The notes beneath the pieces were generated by a model that made no database searches, was not told the origin of the DNA, and was given only the letters and a program-made list of their open reading frames with translations. 64,000 nt of DNA from Pelagicoccus albus (GTDB taxonomy: Bacteria > Verrucomicrobiota > Verrucomicrobiia > Opitutales > Opitutaceae): NCBI RefSeq assembly GCF_014230145.1, contig NZ_JACHVC010000012.1, forward strand, positions 749,001-813,000, given 5' to 3'. Shown piece after piece: positions 25,771-35,800 of the stretch (the first letter of the stretch is position 1; each line of letters begins with the position of its first letter). Position numbers and translations under genes: made by a program.

Positions 25771-27627
25771 CTACCAAACGTAGCTAGCGCCAAAACTCAT
25801 TTGGCGTCCACGACCTGGTACTCCGGGGACTTCCTGAAAATCTTCTTTCCACAGATTCTCGATCGAGGCATTCAGCTCGAGGCCCTCGATTTCAGGCACC
25901 GCATAATAAATTCCTAAGTGGGTGAAGAAGGCACTATCCCCACTCTCCCTCAGGACATTCTCGCGTTGCTTACGATACTCGTTATCCACTCGCACTTGTA
26001 TTTGCTCGGTCGCATTCCAAATCGCCGCAGCGGTAACTCGCGCCTTGGCGTAGTTGAGCGCGTAGAAGCTAGCATCGACTGTTTCATCCTCATACGCCTC
26101 GTCTTTATCGAGCAAAGTGACTCCGCCTAGAAAATCCACCTGTCCAATACGAGTGGAAGCGATTAACTCAACTCCCCGCGTATCGATATCTACGTTACGC
26201 GCTGACCGAGCGCTTGGAGATTCGTAGGAGAAAGTCCAATCGACTAAATCATCATCGCGACGCAAAAACGCCGCTGCGGAAAAGGTCCAACCCAAGCGGG
26301 TAAAAGCTGCTCCAGCTTCCAGATTTTGAGTTACCTCTCGCTCCAGATTTGGATTGCTTGCAAAAAGTCCAGAGGTCGCGCCTCCAACAGCCGTGTATCC
26401 AGCGACCTGAGACGTTTGCGCAAAGGAGACATAGTAGCGGTCGTTTCCTCGCTCCCAGCTAAGGTCAGCCAACGGAGATACTTGAGAAGAGTTACGATTG
26501 GAGTCGTCCAAGCTCAGACCAGCCCGCAAGCTTACACTTTCATCGTCACCTGATAGGAGCAAATACTCTGGAGCGACCGTTACCTTCAGATAGTTGCGAG
26601 AGGTGAAGCTATTTTCTAGCTTCGTTGACTCGATTTCGTCCGCCGCAACCTGGGCCATGTAGTTAAGTTTCAAGCCATCTCCCAATACTCTCACGCCTTT
26701 GATGGCCGCAGCAGAGACTTCCGTTTCGTGAACAAAGCTCCGGTTATCCAAAGCGAAACGGTTGAACAGGTAATGGTCATGGTGACGGCGATAGTAGGCG
26801 GTCGCTTCCCAATTTCCCTCTGAGCCGTTGTCCTGAGAATGATTTAGCATAATCAGGCTAGTTCGAACTTCGTCAGATTCAGGAGAACCGTAAGGGGCCG
26901 CGTAAAGCTCCGGCCACGCTAGGTACTTGGATTGATAGCCAATAAACAAATCAGTCTGCGAGTCTTCGCCAAGTCGCTGCAATCTGCCGCTGTAACGCAC
27001 AAAGTTGTGGTCCCCGTTTTCTATCGACCCGGCACTCTCAGATCGAGAAACCTCCGCTTCGATCCCCCATGAAGACGATTCGTCCCGGGACAAAATCGCA
27101 GCCTGACGCAGTCTCTGGAAATTAAGGCTGTTGTCCCCAAATCCCAAGGCAGCGTTTCCGCCCTCTTCGATTTCCGACCAGGAAAAATCGATTGTCCCAA
27201 CTGAGCTGTTGAAGCCGCCCAAGGCGTTATCCCCCGCAACCAACAAACGTGGACCATCCAACATTTCTGGAGCAATTGGGATCTCCGCGAAGTAGTGTCC
27301 AGTCTGCGGATCCATTACGGTCGCGGCACCCACTCGAAATCCTGTATTTTCGAAAATTCCTCCTCTGATACTCACGTCGCCCTGCGCTTCCGCAATGTTG
27401 CGGACCTGCAAATCAATCTGCGGATTCAACTCCAACCGAGAAACAGGAGCCCCATAAGTTGAGGCCGGCTCTACAGTCGCCGTATGCGAACTGCTAACCG
27501 AGAGCTCAGGTAACTCGACAATTGCCAAATCATCGTCCTGAGCAACGCATAGAGTCGCCCCAAAAAGAAGAGCTGTAGCAGCTCCGAGCGGCTTACCGTG
27601 CAATTTAGATATTAGTTTGGAGTTCAT
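25771..27627 (-). CDS. TonB-dependent outer-membrane receptor
   Basis: A 618-residue outer-membrane transporter. ATG at 27627 opens a signal peptide ending near ATLCVAQDD. A short TonB-box-like stretch (VELPELSVSSS) precedes the plug, which includes GDVSIRGGIFENTGFRVGAA. The rest is a beta-barrel of alternating strands ending in the aromatic SFGASYVW, the usual outer-membrane signal. The plug is in the BtuB-like size class, but the substrate is not readable. It follows the rhodanese - MauE - peroxiredoxin genes after an AT-rich 77-base gap and probably belongs with them. Confidence 0.9.
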   Translation of the reverse strand: MNSKLISKLHGKPLGAATALLFGATLCVAQDDDLAIVELPELSVSSSHTATVEPASTYGAPVSRLELNPQIDLQVRNIAEAQGDVSIRGGIFENTGFRVGAATVMDPQTGHYFAEIPIAPEMLDGPRLLVAGDNALGGFNSSVGTIDFSWSEIEEGGNAALGFGDNSLNFQRLRQAAILSRDESSSWGIEAEVSRSESAGSIENGDHNFVRYSGRLQRLGEDSQTDLFIGYQSKYLAWPELYAAPYGSPESDEVRTSLIMLNHSQDNGSEGNWEATAYYRRHHDHYLFNRFALDNRSFVHETEVSAAAIKGVRVLGDGLKLNYMAQVAADEIESTKLENSFTSRNYLKVTVAPEYLLLSGDDESVSLRAGLSLDDSNRNSSQVSPLADLSWERGNDRYYVSFAQTSQVAGYTAVGGATSGLFASNPNLEREVTQNLEAGAAFTRLGWTFSAAAFLRRDDDLVDWTFSYESPSARSARNVDIDTRGVELIASTRIGQVDFLGGVTLLDKDEAYEDETVDASFYALNYAKARVTAAAIWNATEQIQVRVDNEYRKQRENVLRESGDSAFFTHLGIYYAVPEIEGLELNASIENLWKEDFQEVPGVPGRGRQMSFGASYVW

Positions 27628-27704
27628 TTCGAACCACACCAATATCAAAAATTCTTATTAGTAAACTTAAAAACCTAACTTCTTAACAATAAAACAAGAG
27701 ATCG

Positions 27705-28178
27705 TTAAATTTCCTTAACAAGACTGAGCAATTCGTCTCCATGTGCAGCTGACGTGACCTTTTCGACTGCAGCTGCTAAGCTGAGATCGTCTCTAAGCAG
27801 ATAAGCCGAGCGAGTGGGCCCCAAAAAGGTCTTTCCGTACATCTTCTTTTCTACCAACGAATCAGTCGCTTGGGCGAATAGATGGTCAGGATCCGAGACC
27901 AGCGGAAAGGAGAGTCCATGCTTGGCCGCATATTTAAGGTGGGAGCCAACTGTGTCTTTGCTCAATCCAATCAAGCCGATTCCCTTCTTATCCAGCTCTT
28001 CTGCAACCGTTTGCATCTGCACTGTCTGCTTATCACAGCTGGAGGTATTGTTTCTCATATAAACTGAAACGACCGTTGGACGCTTTATCAGCTCGGCAAA
28101 TGGTCCCTCCCATTTTTCGCCATCTACCACGGCTTTAACAGGGAACGACAAATCAAGTTTCTCTTCTAACGCTTTCAT
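27705..28178 (-). CDS. Peroxiredoxin-like (AhpC/TSA) protein
   Basis: A 157-residue thioredoxin-fold protein. The single cysteine C48 in MRNNTSSCDKQT occupies the T-x-x-C peroxidatic position, with no second resolving cysteine, so it would act as a 1-Cys enzyme. GLIGLSKDTVGSHLKYAAKH and LSFPLVSDPD match the Bcp group. There is no signal peptide. Its ATG follows the stop of the MauE-like gene directly (TAGATG), which suggests translational coupling. The partner reductant may be the membrane protein encoded upstream. Confidence 0.85.
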   Translation of the reverse strand: MKALEEKLDLSFPVKAVVDGEKWEGPFAELIKRPTVVSVYMRNNTSSCDKQTVQMQTVAEELDKKGIGLIGLSKDTVGSHLKYAAKHGLSFPLVSDPDHLFAQATDSLVEKKMYGKTFLGPTRSAYLLRDDLSLAAAVEKVTSAAHGDELLSLVKEI

Positions 28179-28607
28179 CTAGTTTATCTTTTTGTGACTC
28201 TCAAGTGAATGGGCGGCGCCAAGCACAGCAATTAGTAAGACATTCTGCCCTAGCTTTAACAAGTAGTCGCTCGCGGCGAGTAACTGGTTGGAACCGAAAC
28301 AACCACAGTCCAATTCTAGTCCTCGAAAATAGCCTTGAGCCACAAGGGCGATAAACAGCAGCAGCATCGACAGGCTAAGCAGTTTAGCGCCAGCTCGAAG
28401 CCGCCGGGCGAACAAGCAAAGGGCGACTAACAATTCGAGGATTGGTCCGAAGTAAACCAAGAAGCCAGCCAGCCACAGAGGGAAAACGCGATAAGTCAGC
28501 AAAGAGGATAAAAACGCTTCGGGATCTCGAAGCTTAACAATCGCTGCGACGGCAAAAGTTAGACCCAAAACCCAATAGAGTAACTCCTTGAAAAATGCTC
28601 GCTTCAT
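28179..28607 (-). CDS. MauE/DoxX-like redox membrane protein
   Basis: A 142-residue inner-membrane protein with four hydrophobic helices (about 9-25, 44-66, 75-93 and 119-134). The cysteine pair C101-G-C103 in LELDCGCFGSNQ matches the redox motif of MauE-type proteins, which pass electrons across the membrane to maintain periplasmic thiols. ATG at 28607 overlaps the rhodanese stop as ATGA, and the next gene starts at TAGATG, so the three genes look tightly coupled. An upstream in-frame extension has no membrane character and is rejected. Confidence 0.88.
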   Translation of the reverse strand: MKRAFFKELLYWVLGLTFAVAAIVKLRDPEAFLSSLLTYRVFPLWLAGFLVYFGPILELLVALCLFARRLRAGAKLLSLSMLLLFIALVAQGYFRGLELDCGCFGSNQLLAASDYLLKLGQNVLLIAVLGAAHSLESHKKIN

Positions 28608-29038
28608 AGCTGGCCTCCTTCCTCCGTCAGACCTGCTTCGACCAAGGCCTCCCAGCCACCGCGCAAGGCAAATGCGTCTTCGATACCCAACTCCACACGA
28701 AGCCGTTCCGCGACACTGTGCGACCTCAGGCAAGACTGGCTGGAACAGTAGACCACAATACTTCGATCTGGTGTCCACAACTCCAACAATCGGGAGAATC
28801 CATCTTCCCAATTTTCCTCATTCACCGAAACAGCACCGGGAAGATGGGAAACGTCGTAGTCATTCTGCAAACGCGCATCGACCCAGACCGGATCCTCCAA
28901 TGAATCTAGGTCCTGCAGGCTGAGTTCGAGATTCGAGTCCACAAAACTCAGTCGATCCGAAAACGAAACATAACAGGCCAAACTGAGTACGGCCGCAAAA
29001 AGCAGTAACAAAAAAGACTGGCCTAAAGCTCGCTTCAT
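28604..29038 (-). CDS. Membrane-anchored rhodanese-domain protein
   Basis: A 144-residue protein with an N-terminal membrane anchor or signal (about 7-25, LGQSFLLLLFAAVLSLACYV) and one rhodanese domain. The fold start VWVDARLQNDYDVSHLPGAV and the active loop with C98 in VVYCSSQSCLRS are clear; a second cysteine, C103, lies in the loop. It would handle sulfane sulfur on the periplasmic side. The ATG at 29038 directly follows a TTG, so the start is safe to one codon. It is the first gene of the coupled rhodanese - MauE - peroxiredoxin set. Confidence 0.88.
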   Translation of the reverse strand: MKRALGQSFLLLLFAAVLSLACYVSFSDRLSFVDSNLELSLQDLDSLEDPVWVDARLQNDYDVSHLPGAVSVNEENWEDGFSRLLELWTPDRSIVVYCSSQSCLRSHSVAERLRVELGIEDAFALRGGWEALVEAGLTEEGGQL

Positions 29039-29104
29039 CAAGGCTGCAATGAAGTTCTTTCCACTCCCCGGAGTCGAGCGAGAAGGCTGCTTTTGAATCG
29101 GTAC

Positions 29105-29137
29105 ACAAAAAATCGGCTTACCTCTAAGGAAAGCCGA
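29105..29137 (-). terminator. Intrinsic terminator after the Hpt gene
   Basis: On the minus strand TCGGCTT pairs with AAGCCGA (29113-29137) and is followed by six T. A second GC hairpin (CCCCG-AA-CGGGG) is at about 29146-29157. Together they separate the Hpt/HDOD unit from the rhodanese operon. Confidence 0.82.
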
Positions 29138-29176
29138 CGTGCGAACCCCGAACGGGGCTTATTGGGAATAGCTAAA

Positions 29177-29554
29177 TTAGTTCTGTCCTACTCCGAGGGC
29201 TGGATAACGCTCCATAACCTTCTGGATGCTGGCATCGAAAAGACTGCGAGCTTCCGAGATGCTGGCGCTGAAATCTTCGAAAGTAAGGGTCGCGATATCG
29301 TCTTCGATATGGGCAAGAACCTCAGCGACGCGGGTAAATCCGAAGTTGCTGGAAGACCCTTTGAGCTTGTGGGATTCCTTGGCGACCTTCGCCTTATCTG
29401 CTTCGAATTCAGTCCCGTTGATCAACGAGAACTGGCCGTTTCCATCTTCCACGAACTCGTGAAACAAATCCGCCATATCTTCGTCAAATTCTTCATCTTC
29501 TTCTCCGAAGATCATCTCTAACTGTTCCCAGTCAATAAGTTCTGAGTCACTCAT
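29177..29554 (-). CDS. Stand-alone Hpt (histidine phosphotransfer) protein
   Basis: A 125-residue all-helical phosphotransfer protein. The phosphorylatable histidine is in KESHKLKGSSSNFGF, the Hpt signature. The N-terminus is very acidic (FGEEDEEFDEDMADLFHEF). There is no other domain, so it is a free relay protein that can accept phosphate from the receivers of hybrid kinases. It lies 57 bases after the HDOD gene on the same strand and is followed by a terminator. Confidence 0.92.
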   Translation of the reverse strand: MSDSELIDWEQLEMIFGEEDEEFDEDMADLFHEFVEDGNGQFSLINGTEFEADKAKVAKESHKLKGSSSNFGFTRVAEVLAHIEDDIATLTFEDFSASISEARSLFDASIQKVMERYPALGVGQN

Positions 29555-29611
29555 GTTTTTTTGTAAGCTTAAGCTAATGTGGATTTGGTTTAAATTGAAT
29601 ACGGGAGATGT

Positions 29612-30541
29612 TTAAAGTCGAATGCGTCTGGCTCCATAACCCAGCTTGCTTTCAACGACGCGCTTGGTTCGGGTAGATCCTGGAGTCACATCCCCAACTA
29701 GGCCCTGGGCCTTGGCGAAACTCTCTCGAAGGGCGACTACGACCTTTTCGTACTCGTCCTTGCTGAGGTGCAACAACGCAATCAGCAATGGATCCGGCCC
29801 CGGCAAGCTACCGCCCAGCTCATCGTTGATGATGGTTGGGATCATGCGTTTGGCAAAGGACATGAGACACGCCATCCGTTCGTAGTTTCCAGCCTCTGAG
29901 GGTTCAAACTGATAACGAACCGGAGCTACGATCTCATCGGAAAAGCCCCAACGTCTCATTACCGAGGCGCCTACTAGGGCATGGTTCACTCCGAAAATCT
30001 TCATTTCTTCCGCTGCGATGGCTACATCTTCGGGCAATTGGTTTTGAAAGGCAACATGACCGCCACGATTCCGGACTTCCTTTTCGACAAATACCATGCC
30101 GATTCCGTGTAGCAGGCCGATTGTGTAAGCGACTCCTGGCTCTTCTCCGTATTTGCGGGCTAGACGTTCCATGGCGAGGGCACACGCTACCGAACGTCTC
30201 CAGAACTGCCCCGACGCGAGCGCGTAGGTCTCGAGCGGCTTGGCCATGATCTCCGAAAAAGCGAGCATGGTCATGATCTGGTAAACGTCATTGAAACCGA
30301 GCTGCATGATCGCGTCGTCAACCGAATCGATATGATAGCCGGGGTTAAAGTAAGCGCTGTTGGCCGTCTTCAAAATCATCGCGCTCAGTGCAGCATCCAT
30401 GCGGATAGCGTCGCGAATCTCGTCAGGGTTGGTGTTGCAGTCGGATACCATCCCTTGGATGCGAGGTAAAATCTGCGGTGCCACAGACATCTCTTCAATG
30501 TCGCACACGAGCTCGTCTAAGTTGAGTGGGTAGTTGATCAT
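29612..30541 (-). CDS. HDOD-domain protein
   Basis: A 309-residue protein made mainly of an HDOD domain, a degenerate HD phosphohydrolase fold found in signalling proteins. Blocks seen are LPRIQGMVSDCNTNPDEI, ILKTANSAYFNPGYHIDSVD, AIMQLGFNDVYQIMTML and YTIGLLHGIGMVFVEKE. The catalytic HD pair is not kept (LHGIG in place of LHDIG), as is usual. It shares a unit with the Hpt gene, which links it to phosphorelay signalling. The output is unknown. Confidence 0.9.
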   Translation of the reverse strand: MINYPLNLDELVCDIEEMSVAPQILPRIQGMVSDCNTNPDEIRDAIRMDAALSAMILKTANSAYFNPGYHIDSVDDAIMQLGFNDVYQIMTMLAFSEIMAKPLETYALASGQFWRRSVACALAMERLARKYGEEPGVAYTIGLLHGIGMVFVEKEVRNRGGHVAFQNQLPEDVAIAAEEMKIFGVNHALVGASVMRRWGFSDEIVAPVRYQFEPSEAGNYERMACLMSFAKRMIPTIINDELGGSLPGPDPLLIALLHLSKDEYEKVVVALRESFAKAQGLVGDVTPGSTRTKRVVESKLGYGARRIRL

Positions 30542-30749
30542 GATAGGCCGAATGGGTTCGCAGCCAGTTCATCGGCCGAGCTCTTGTAAAGTTGAGCGGT
30601 TTGCCCCTTCTTTTGACGATCCGAGACTACACCCAATCAATCTTCCACAAGGATCCTTACGCTCCACACCGATCCGGACTAGGAGATATTACTCAATTTT
30701 TAACGAGGGCATACTAAACAATCCTACTCAAAAGCCGATTACTTGGGCT

Positions 30750-30944
30750 ATGAATACAAGAATTGAGATCCGGTTGAGCGAAGATGAATGGTCCCTTTTG
30801 AACGCTGCAGCGGACAGCATTCATTCATCCCCTGAAGAGTTAGCCCGCATTTCCCTCATGCAACGCTGCATGGTCATGTCGGTGGATGAAGAAGTATGCG
30901 ATTCCACACGCGGCATGCTCGGACGCGCCTTCCAACTCAACTAA
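30750..30944 (+). CDS. Small ribbon-helix-helix-like protein
   Basis: A 64-residue protein: MNTRIEIRLSEDEWSLLNAA, followed by two helices ending ISLMQRCMVMS. The opening beta strand with alternating residues, then a SEDEW turn and helix, looks like a ribbon-helix-helix DNA-binding fold, though this is inference from pattern. The in-frame extension upstream to 30534 is low in protein-like character and is rejected. It is divergent from the HDOD gene and could regulate it or act alone. No toxin-like partner is visible. Confidence 0.65.
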   Translation: MNTRIEIRLSEDEWSLLNAAADSIHSSPEELARISLMQRCMVMSVDEEVCDSTRGMLGRAFQLN

Positions 30945-31050
30945 GGCAAATACAATTTCCCTCCTCCCTCAAACGGAGAACTAACGTCCCTTTGGTCTCG
31001 CCAAGCCCAGAGGAGCGCCAAAGTTTCGCTGCCGAATCTTAAAATTCGGA

Positions 31051-32178
31051 GTGCGACGCTACTATCCCTACATTCTATCCGCCTTGTTTTTCCTAGCATT
31101 GCTGCTAGGCAAATTTCATCCGGGCCAAGGGTTTAGCGAACTGGCAGGATTCGGCGAAGACTATGACCTTCCGAAGTCCGAGCCGCTCCAAAAACTCGAC
31201 TTCTACCAGAAGCCCAACTCGACCGGATACGACGGACAATTCTACGTCCAAATCGCGCTCGATCCAAGCCTCCGCGAACCTTCGCTGGAAGAGGCTATCG
31301 ACCATCCATCCTATCGATCCCGCCGTATTCTTCAGCCTGCATTGAGCTGGTTATTGGGACTTGGTTACGCACCCGCGATCTTGCAGATCCACTCCTTGCT
31401 GAATGTTGCCTGCCTCATCGCTTTAGGACTGCTTCTCTTTCGCTGGATTCCACCTCAAGGTTGGGAGAATTTCGCTCGCTGGTTCTTTTGCGTTTTCTCA
31501 ATGGGGGCTCTCGAAAGCGTGCGGTATTCATTGGCGGATCTGCCCGCAGCGACCTTGGCCCTCGCCACCATTACCCTGCTCGAAAAAGCGAAACCCAAAT
31601 CCGCATACCTCACCAACGCTTTAGCTGTCTTATCGAAAGAAACCTCTTTGATGAACGCAGCCCTTTTTCTCTGCCCAGCACCCCACACAAGCTGGGCCCA
31701 AAGAATGGGCCGGGCAATGATCGCAGGCTTGTGCGCGGCCGTCCTTTTTGGAGCTTGGATCTACTATACCACCACAGTTTTTCCGCCCACTGTAAATTCG
31801 TCCGACAATATCGGCATTCCCTTCACCGGCATGTTCCGAGGGCTCTCAGGTTCGGTGCAGGAACTGGTAGAAAACGGTTTTTCGGACCGCTACTTTTTTC
31901 GATTGGTCACTTTGCCGGGCTTGCTCTTCCAATTCGCCTATCTCCTCGCCAAACCAAAACTCGGCAATCGGATCTGGGTATTCGGAATCCTCTATGGGAT
32001 ACTTTTCACAACCTTGGGCGACGCGGTTTGGCGTGGCTATTGGGCGGGCTGTCGCATCACGCTGCCTATGACAATCGCGTTTAACATCCTCTTAGATTCA
32101 AAAAACAAACCCTTGTTTTGGACCTCAATCATCCTCTCCAACCTCGCTTTTATCCACGCCATCATACGGTGGATCTAA
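31051..32178 (+). CDS. Polytopic membrane protein, possible GT-C-like
   Basis: A 375-residue inner-membrane protein with about nine hydrophobic helices. A soluble loop after helix one carries GYDGQFYVQIALDPSLR, a DGQ-y motif seen in uncharacterised membrane proteins related to GT-C glycosyltransferases; this assignment is inference. A second conserved-looking segment is RYSLADLPAATLALATI. The start is a GTG. It lies 46 bases upstream of the vsr frame on the same strand. Substrate and function unknown. Confidence 0.75.
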   Translation: MRRYYPYILSALFFLALLLGKFHPGQGFSELAGFGEDYDLPKSEPLQKLDFYQKPNSTGYDGQFYVQIALDPSLREPSLEEAIDHPSYRSRRILQPALSWLLGLGYAPAILQIHSLLNVACLIALGLLLFRWIPPQGWENFARWFFCVFSMGALESVRYSLADLPAATLALATITLLEKAKPKSAYLTNALAVLSKETSLMNAALFLCPAPHTSWAQRMGRAMIAGLCAAVLFGAWIYYTTTVFPPTVNSSDNIGIPFTGMFRGLSGSVQELVENGFSDRYFFRLVTLPGLLFQFAYLLAKPKLGNRIWVFGILYGILFTTLGDAVWRGYWAGCRITLPMTIAFNILLDSKNKPLFWTSIILSNLAFIHAIIRWI

Positions 32179-32262
32179 AGCCATCAAGTATTTGGGAGCG
32201 GGCTTATTCGGCCAAAGTTTTTCGTGCCTGACCAATTCGAGCGTGATAGAGATATCGCGCAA

Positions 32263-32778
32263 ATGACGGATCGAATATCCAAAGAGCGACGCTCCTGGGT
32301 GATGTCTCGCGTGAGGGGCAAGCACACCAAGCCGGAGCGACTCGTGCGCAGCCTACTCCATCGGCTCGGCTATCGCTTCACCGTCAACGGGCCAAAAAAC
32401 AAGAACCTGCCCGGCAAGCCGGATATCGTGCTACCGGCCCGAAAATGCGTAATCTTCGTACACGGCTGCTTTTGGCATCGTCATCAAAATTGCCGCATCG
32501 CGACCACGCCGAAGTCAAACGTCGCCTACTGGCAGGAGAAATTCGAGCGAAACGTCGAACGAGATCGAACCGCTCAATCGGTTTTGGCCGAGTCCGGTTG
32601 GCGAGTGATCGTGATTTGGGAATGCGAACTCAAGCAGCTCGACAAAGTGGCCGCCCACCTCGTTTCCGAGATCCCTCGCCATTCCGAGCTCGAGCTACCC
32701 GAGAGCATCGAAGACGAGCTGCTAGTCGCCGAGACCTCCCGCTCATACGGCAAACCTAAATCAGAAACCGAGTCTTAG
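32263..32778 (+). CDS. vsr: Very short patch repair (Vsr) endonuclease
   Basis: Nicks DNA 5' of T in T:G mismatches that arise when 5-methylcytosine deaminates. The start MTDRISKERRSWVMSRVRGK followed by HTKPE is almost exactly the family N-terminus, so the ATG at 32263 is preferred over a GTG at 32224. The catalytic core has LPGKPDIVLPARKCVIFVHG and FWHRHQNC, giving the active-site Asp, the two His and the zinc cysteine. A C-terminal acidic tail extends it to 171 residues. No DNA-cytosine methyltransferase is in the window, so it is an orphan here. Confidence 0.95.
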   Translation: MTDRISKERRSWVMSRVRGKHTKPERLVRSLLHRLGYRFTVNGPKNKNLPGKPDIVLPARKCVIFVHGCFWHRHQNCRIATTPKSNVAYWQEKFERNVERDRTAQSVLAESGWRVIVIWECELKQLDKVAAHLVSEIPRHSELELPESIEDELLVAETSRSYGKPKSETES

Positions 32779-32880
32779 ATTATCGTTTCTTCAATTCAAA
32801 CCGCTGCATCTCCTCTAAAATAGCAGCCAATTCTCGCTCTCCTCGTTGAGAAACCGAAGAGATCTCCCTAAATTTGTCGG

Positions 32881-35800
32881 GTGACAGTTTCCGATAACGC
32901 CGACACCAAAGCCCTCAAGCTCGCCTACCTGGCCACTGGCACCCTGCTTGTCGCCTTCTCAATACTGGGATCGCGCCTCTCTTGGGCACAGAATTCCTTG
33001 CTCCACACGATCGTCGCGTCAGCCACGGCGACCATCGCCTTGGCCTTAGGTGTCGTGTTCTTTGCACGGCACTCTATCAACCAGGATTCAACCAAATTGA
33101 TCGTCGGGGCCAGCCTTATCGGGACTGGGCTTTTAGATGCCTTGCAGTTGGTTCTTTCGAGTTTCCCTGCACCTACTTTTTTCTACGGCACAGGCGGACA
33201 ACTTGAGTCTTGGAGTTGGCTGACACCAAGACTATTTCTGGCCTCCTCCCTGCTCGCAAGCTGCTTGTATGAACAGCGACGGAAACGACTTGGTGTCGCA
33301 GGTAACATCAAAGGATCATACCTCCTGGGTGGCTCTTTGAGCCTTAGCCTACTGTGCGGCCTTTTCTTCTCCTTAGTCCCACTTCCCAGCCCCTACTCAA
33401 GTTCGAGTCTTTTCTCGAATGCTTCGGAGCTCATCCCGGGCTTGATTTTTGTCATCGCCCTTATCTGCTACCTTAAAAAGGGAGACTGGAAACATGAAGC
33501 CCTCGATCACTGGCTCATTCTTGGACTCATCGCCAACGTCGTTTGCCAAGTGCTGTCGATGCCATTTTCGGAGCATCAGCACGATGGTTTCGCTCAAAGC
33601 GGTCACGCCCTCAAGTTGGTTGCATACCTCTTGATCGCTGTCGGTATCATCCTCAATCTGCTGAAGCCAAAGCGAGAAAACCGCGACCTGAGCTTCCCGC
33701 CTCTAAGCGAAAAAACCGAACAAGAGTTCGAGAAGACCAAAAAGTCCCGCTTCGGACTCACCTCGAAGCTTATATTGGGATCCAGCATCATCGTAATCTT
33801 CACTGCAGGAACCATCGCCTACACAGGTTACGCAAACTATGCACGAGCCATCGAAGAGGTAGAAACCAAGGTTCTGAACAGCAAGGAATCCCAGAGCTCA
33901 ACCTACCTGAAAACCGTCTTTGAAGAACTGAAAGGCAAAACGCTATTTCTATCTAAAACGCCCCCGATCCAAGGCATTGTACGCGCTACCAAATCAGATG
34001 GTTGGGATCAAGAAGACGCCTCCAATCTGGATCAGTGGAAGAACCGTCTCGCAGAAATCTTCACCCGGTTTCTAGAAAGCAATCCTCAGATACAACAAGT
34101 TCGCTACATAGGCTTGTCAGACGGAGGGAAAGAGCTCGTTCGAGTAGATCAAACCTCCCTGGGAATTTTTCGTGTACCCGAAAATGGACTACAGAGAAAA
34201 GGAAGCCGCGGCTATTTCCAAAGCGGGAAACAACTTAAAGATGGGCAAGTCTACTTGACGGATATCGAGCTCAACCGCGAACATGGAGAAATATCGCTCC
34301 CTCATACCCCCACCATCCGCGGGGTAACTCCCGTTTACTCCCAGGGACAGCTTTTTGGCATCGTCGTACTCAACCTAGACCTGAGCCTGACTTACCGCAC
34401 TATGTTGAGCCAACAGGAGGGAAGCTTCTCTACATTCATAGCGAACAGCAAGGGCGAGTATCTCTTGCACGGGGATCCGAAGCGAACCTTCGCCTTCGAG
34501 TTTGGCAAATCAGATCGGATCTTCGACGACTATCCGGTTCTCGAGGAACTAAGCCCAAGCTTCGAAGAGAGCACCACGGTGGCTCAAATGGACGAATCTG
34601 GGAGCAAGGGAACCTTGGCAGTCAGGCTCATCAACCTAGATCCAAATCCGAGCGATCGGTTTATCTATCTGGTCAAACACGCAAACATGACTGCAAACAT
34701 ACAGGAGTCTGCCATTAGTCCGAGCGTTGCTATAACAGCCGGAGTACTCGTAGCAGGCTTTTCTATGATCTTGGCGTGGATCTTCGCCGTAACCGTGAGC
34801 CAGCCGCTCCGTTATATTTCCTGGGCCGCTAAAATATATGGAGACTCAGGTACACAAATTCCCTTACCCGTCAAAGGCCAAGGCGAAGTGGGAGTTTTGG
34901 CTCGCTCCCTTTTCTTCCTTCAAGAGCAAATAAATCTACGAACCCAGGATCTGACTGACTCCAACCGGCGACTAGAAGAAGCCCTGGATGAAGCAAATAC
35001 AGCTAATCAAGCGACCCGAGCCAAAAGCGAATTCCTGGCCACTATGAGCCACGAAATCCGCACTCCCATGAGCGGCTTGATCGGAATTCTAGACTTGCTG
35101 AGCTCAGAAATTCCTGACGAATCACAATCACAGCTCAAGGTGGCGCAAGAATCCGCCTCCGACCTACTTGTATTGATAAACTACATACTCGACTTCTCGA
35201 AAATAGAAGCTGGGAAGCTGGAGTTGGAGGACAAAGAGTTCGATTTGATAAAACTGTTGGACAGTGTCTCCAATTTGTTCTCCCCAATGGCCGAACAGAA
35301 GGGCCTAAACTTTTTAGTTACCCCAACAGTGGAGGCTGCATTGAAACTGCGGGGCGATCGGCACCGTCTCCGTCAAGTCATCACAAACCTCATCAACAAT
35401 GCTCTCAAGTTTACTGACGAAGGAGAGATTGAGCTCTCCGCTGAGGTGATTGAATCGCAAGATCGCAGCAAAGTACTGCAGATCGCTATTCGCGACACCG
35501 GATTGGGAATTCCAGAGGAATCTCTCGACCAACTCTTCGATGCCTTCGAACAGGTCAAATCGACCAGCGAACGAAACTTCGGAGGAACTGGTCTTGGCCT
35601 GACGATCAGCAGCCAGATCGTACAGGCGATGGGCGGAAAAATCACCGTCAGTAGCCGCGAAGGAACGGGCTCCACCTTCATCGTCCAAATCCCCTTATCT
35701 GATCAATATGAAAAATCAGATTGTACTGCCAAAATCTATACAGCGAGCCAGAAACGAATTCTCATATTCGACGGAAACACGCGACGCTCCGAGCATTATG

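Noticed and set aside
30534-30749. In-frame N-terminal extension of the small RHH-like protein
   Set aside because: The extension is rich in Pro, Arg and Ser with no fold-like pattern, while the segment from 30750 is a compact domain.
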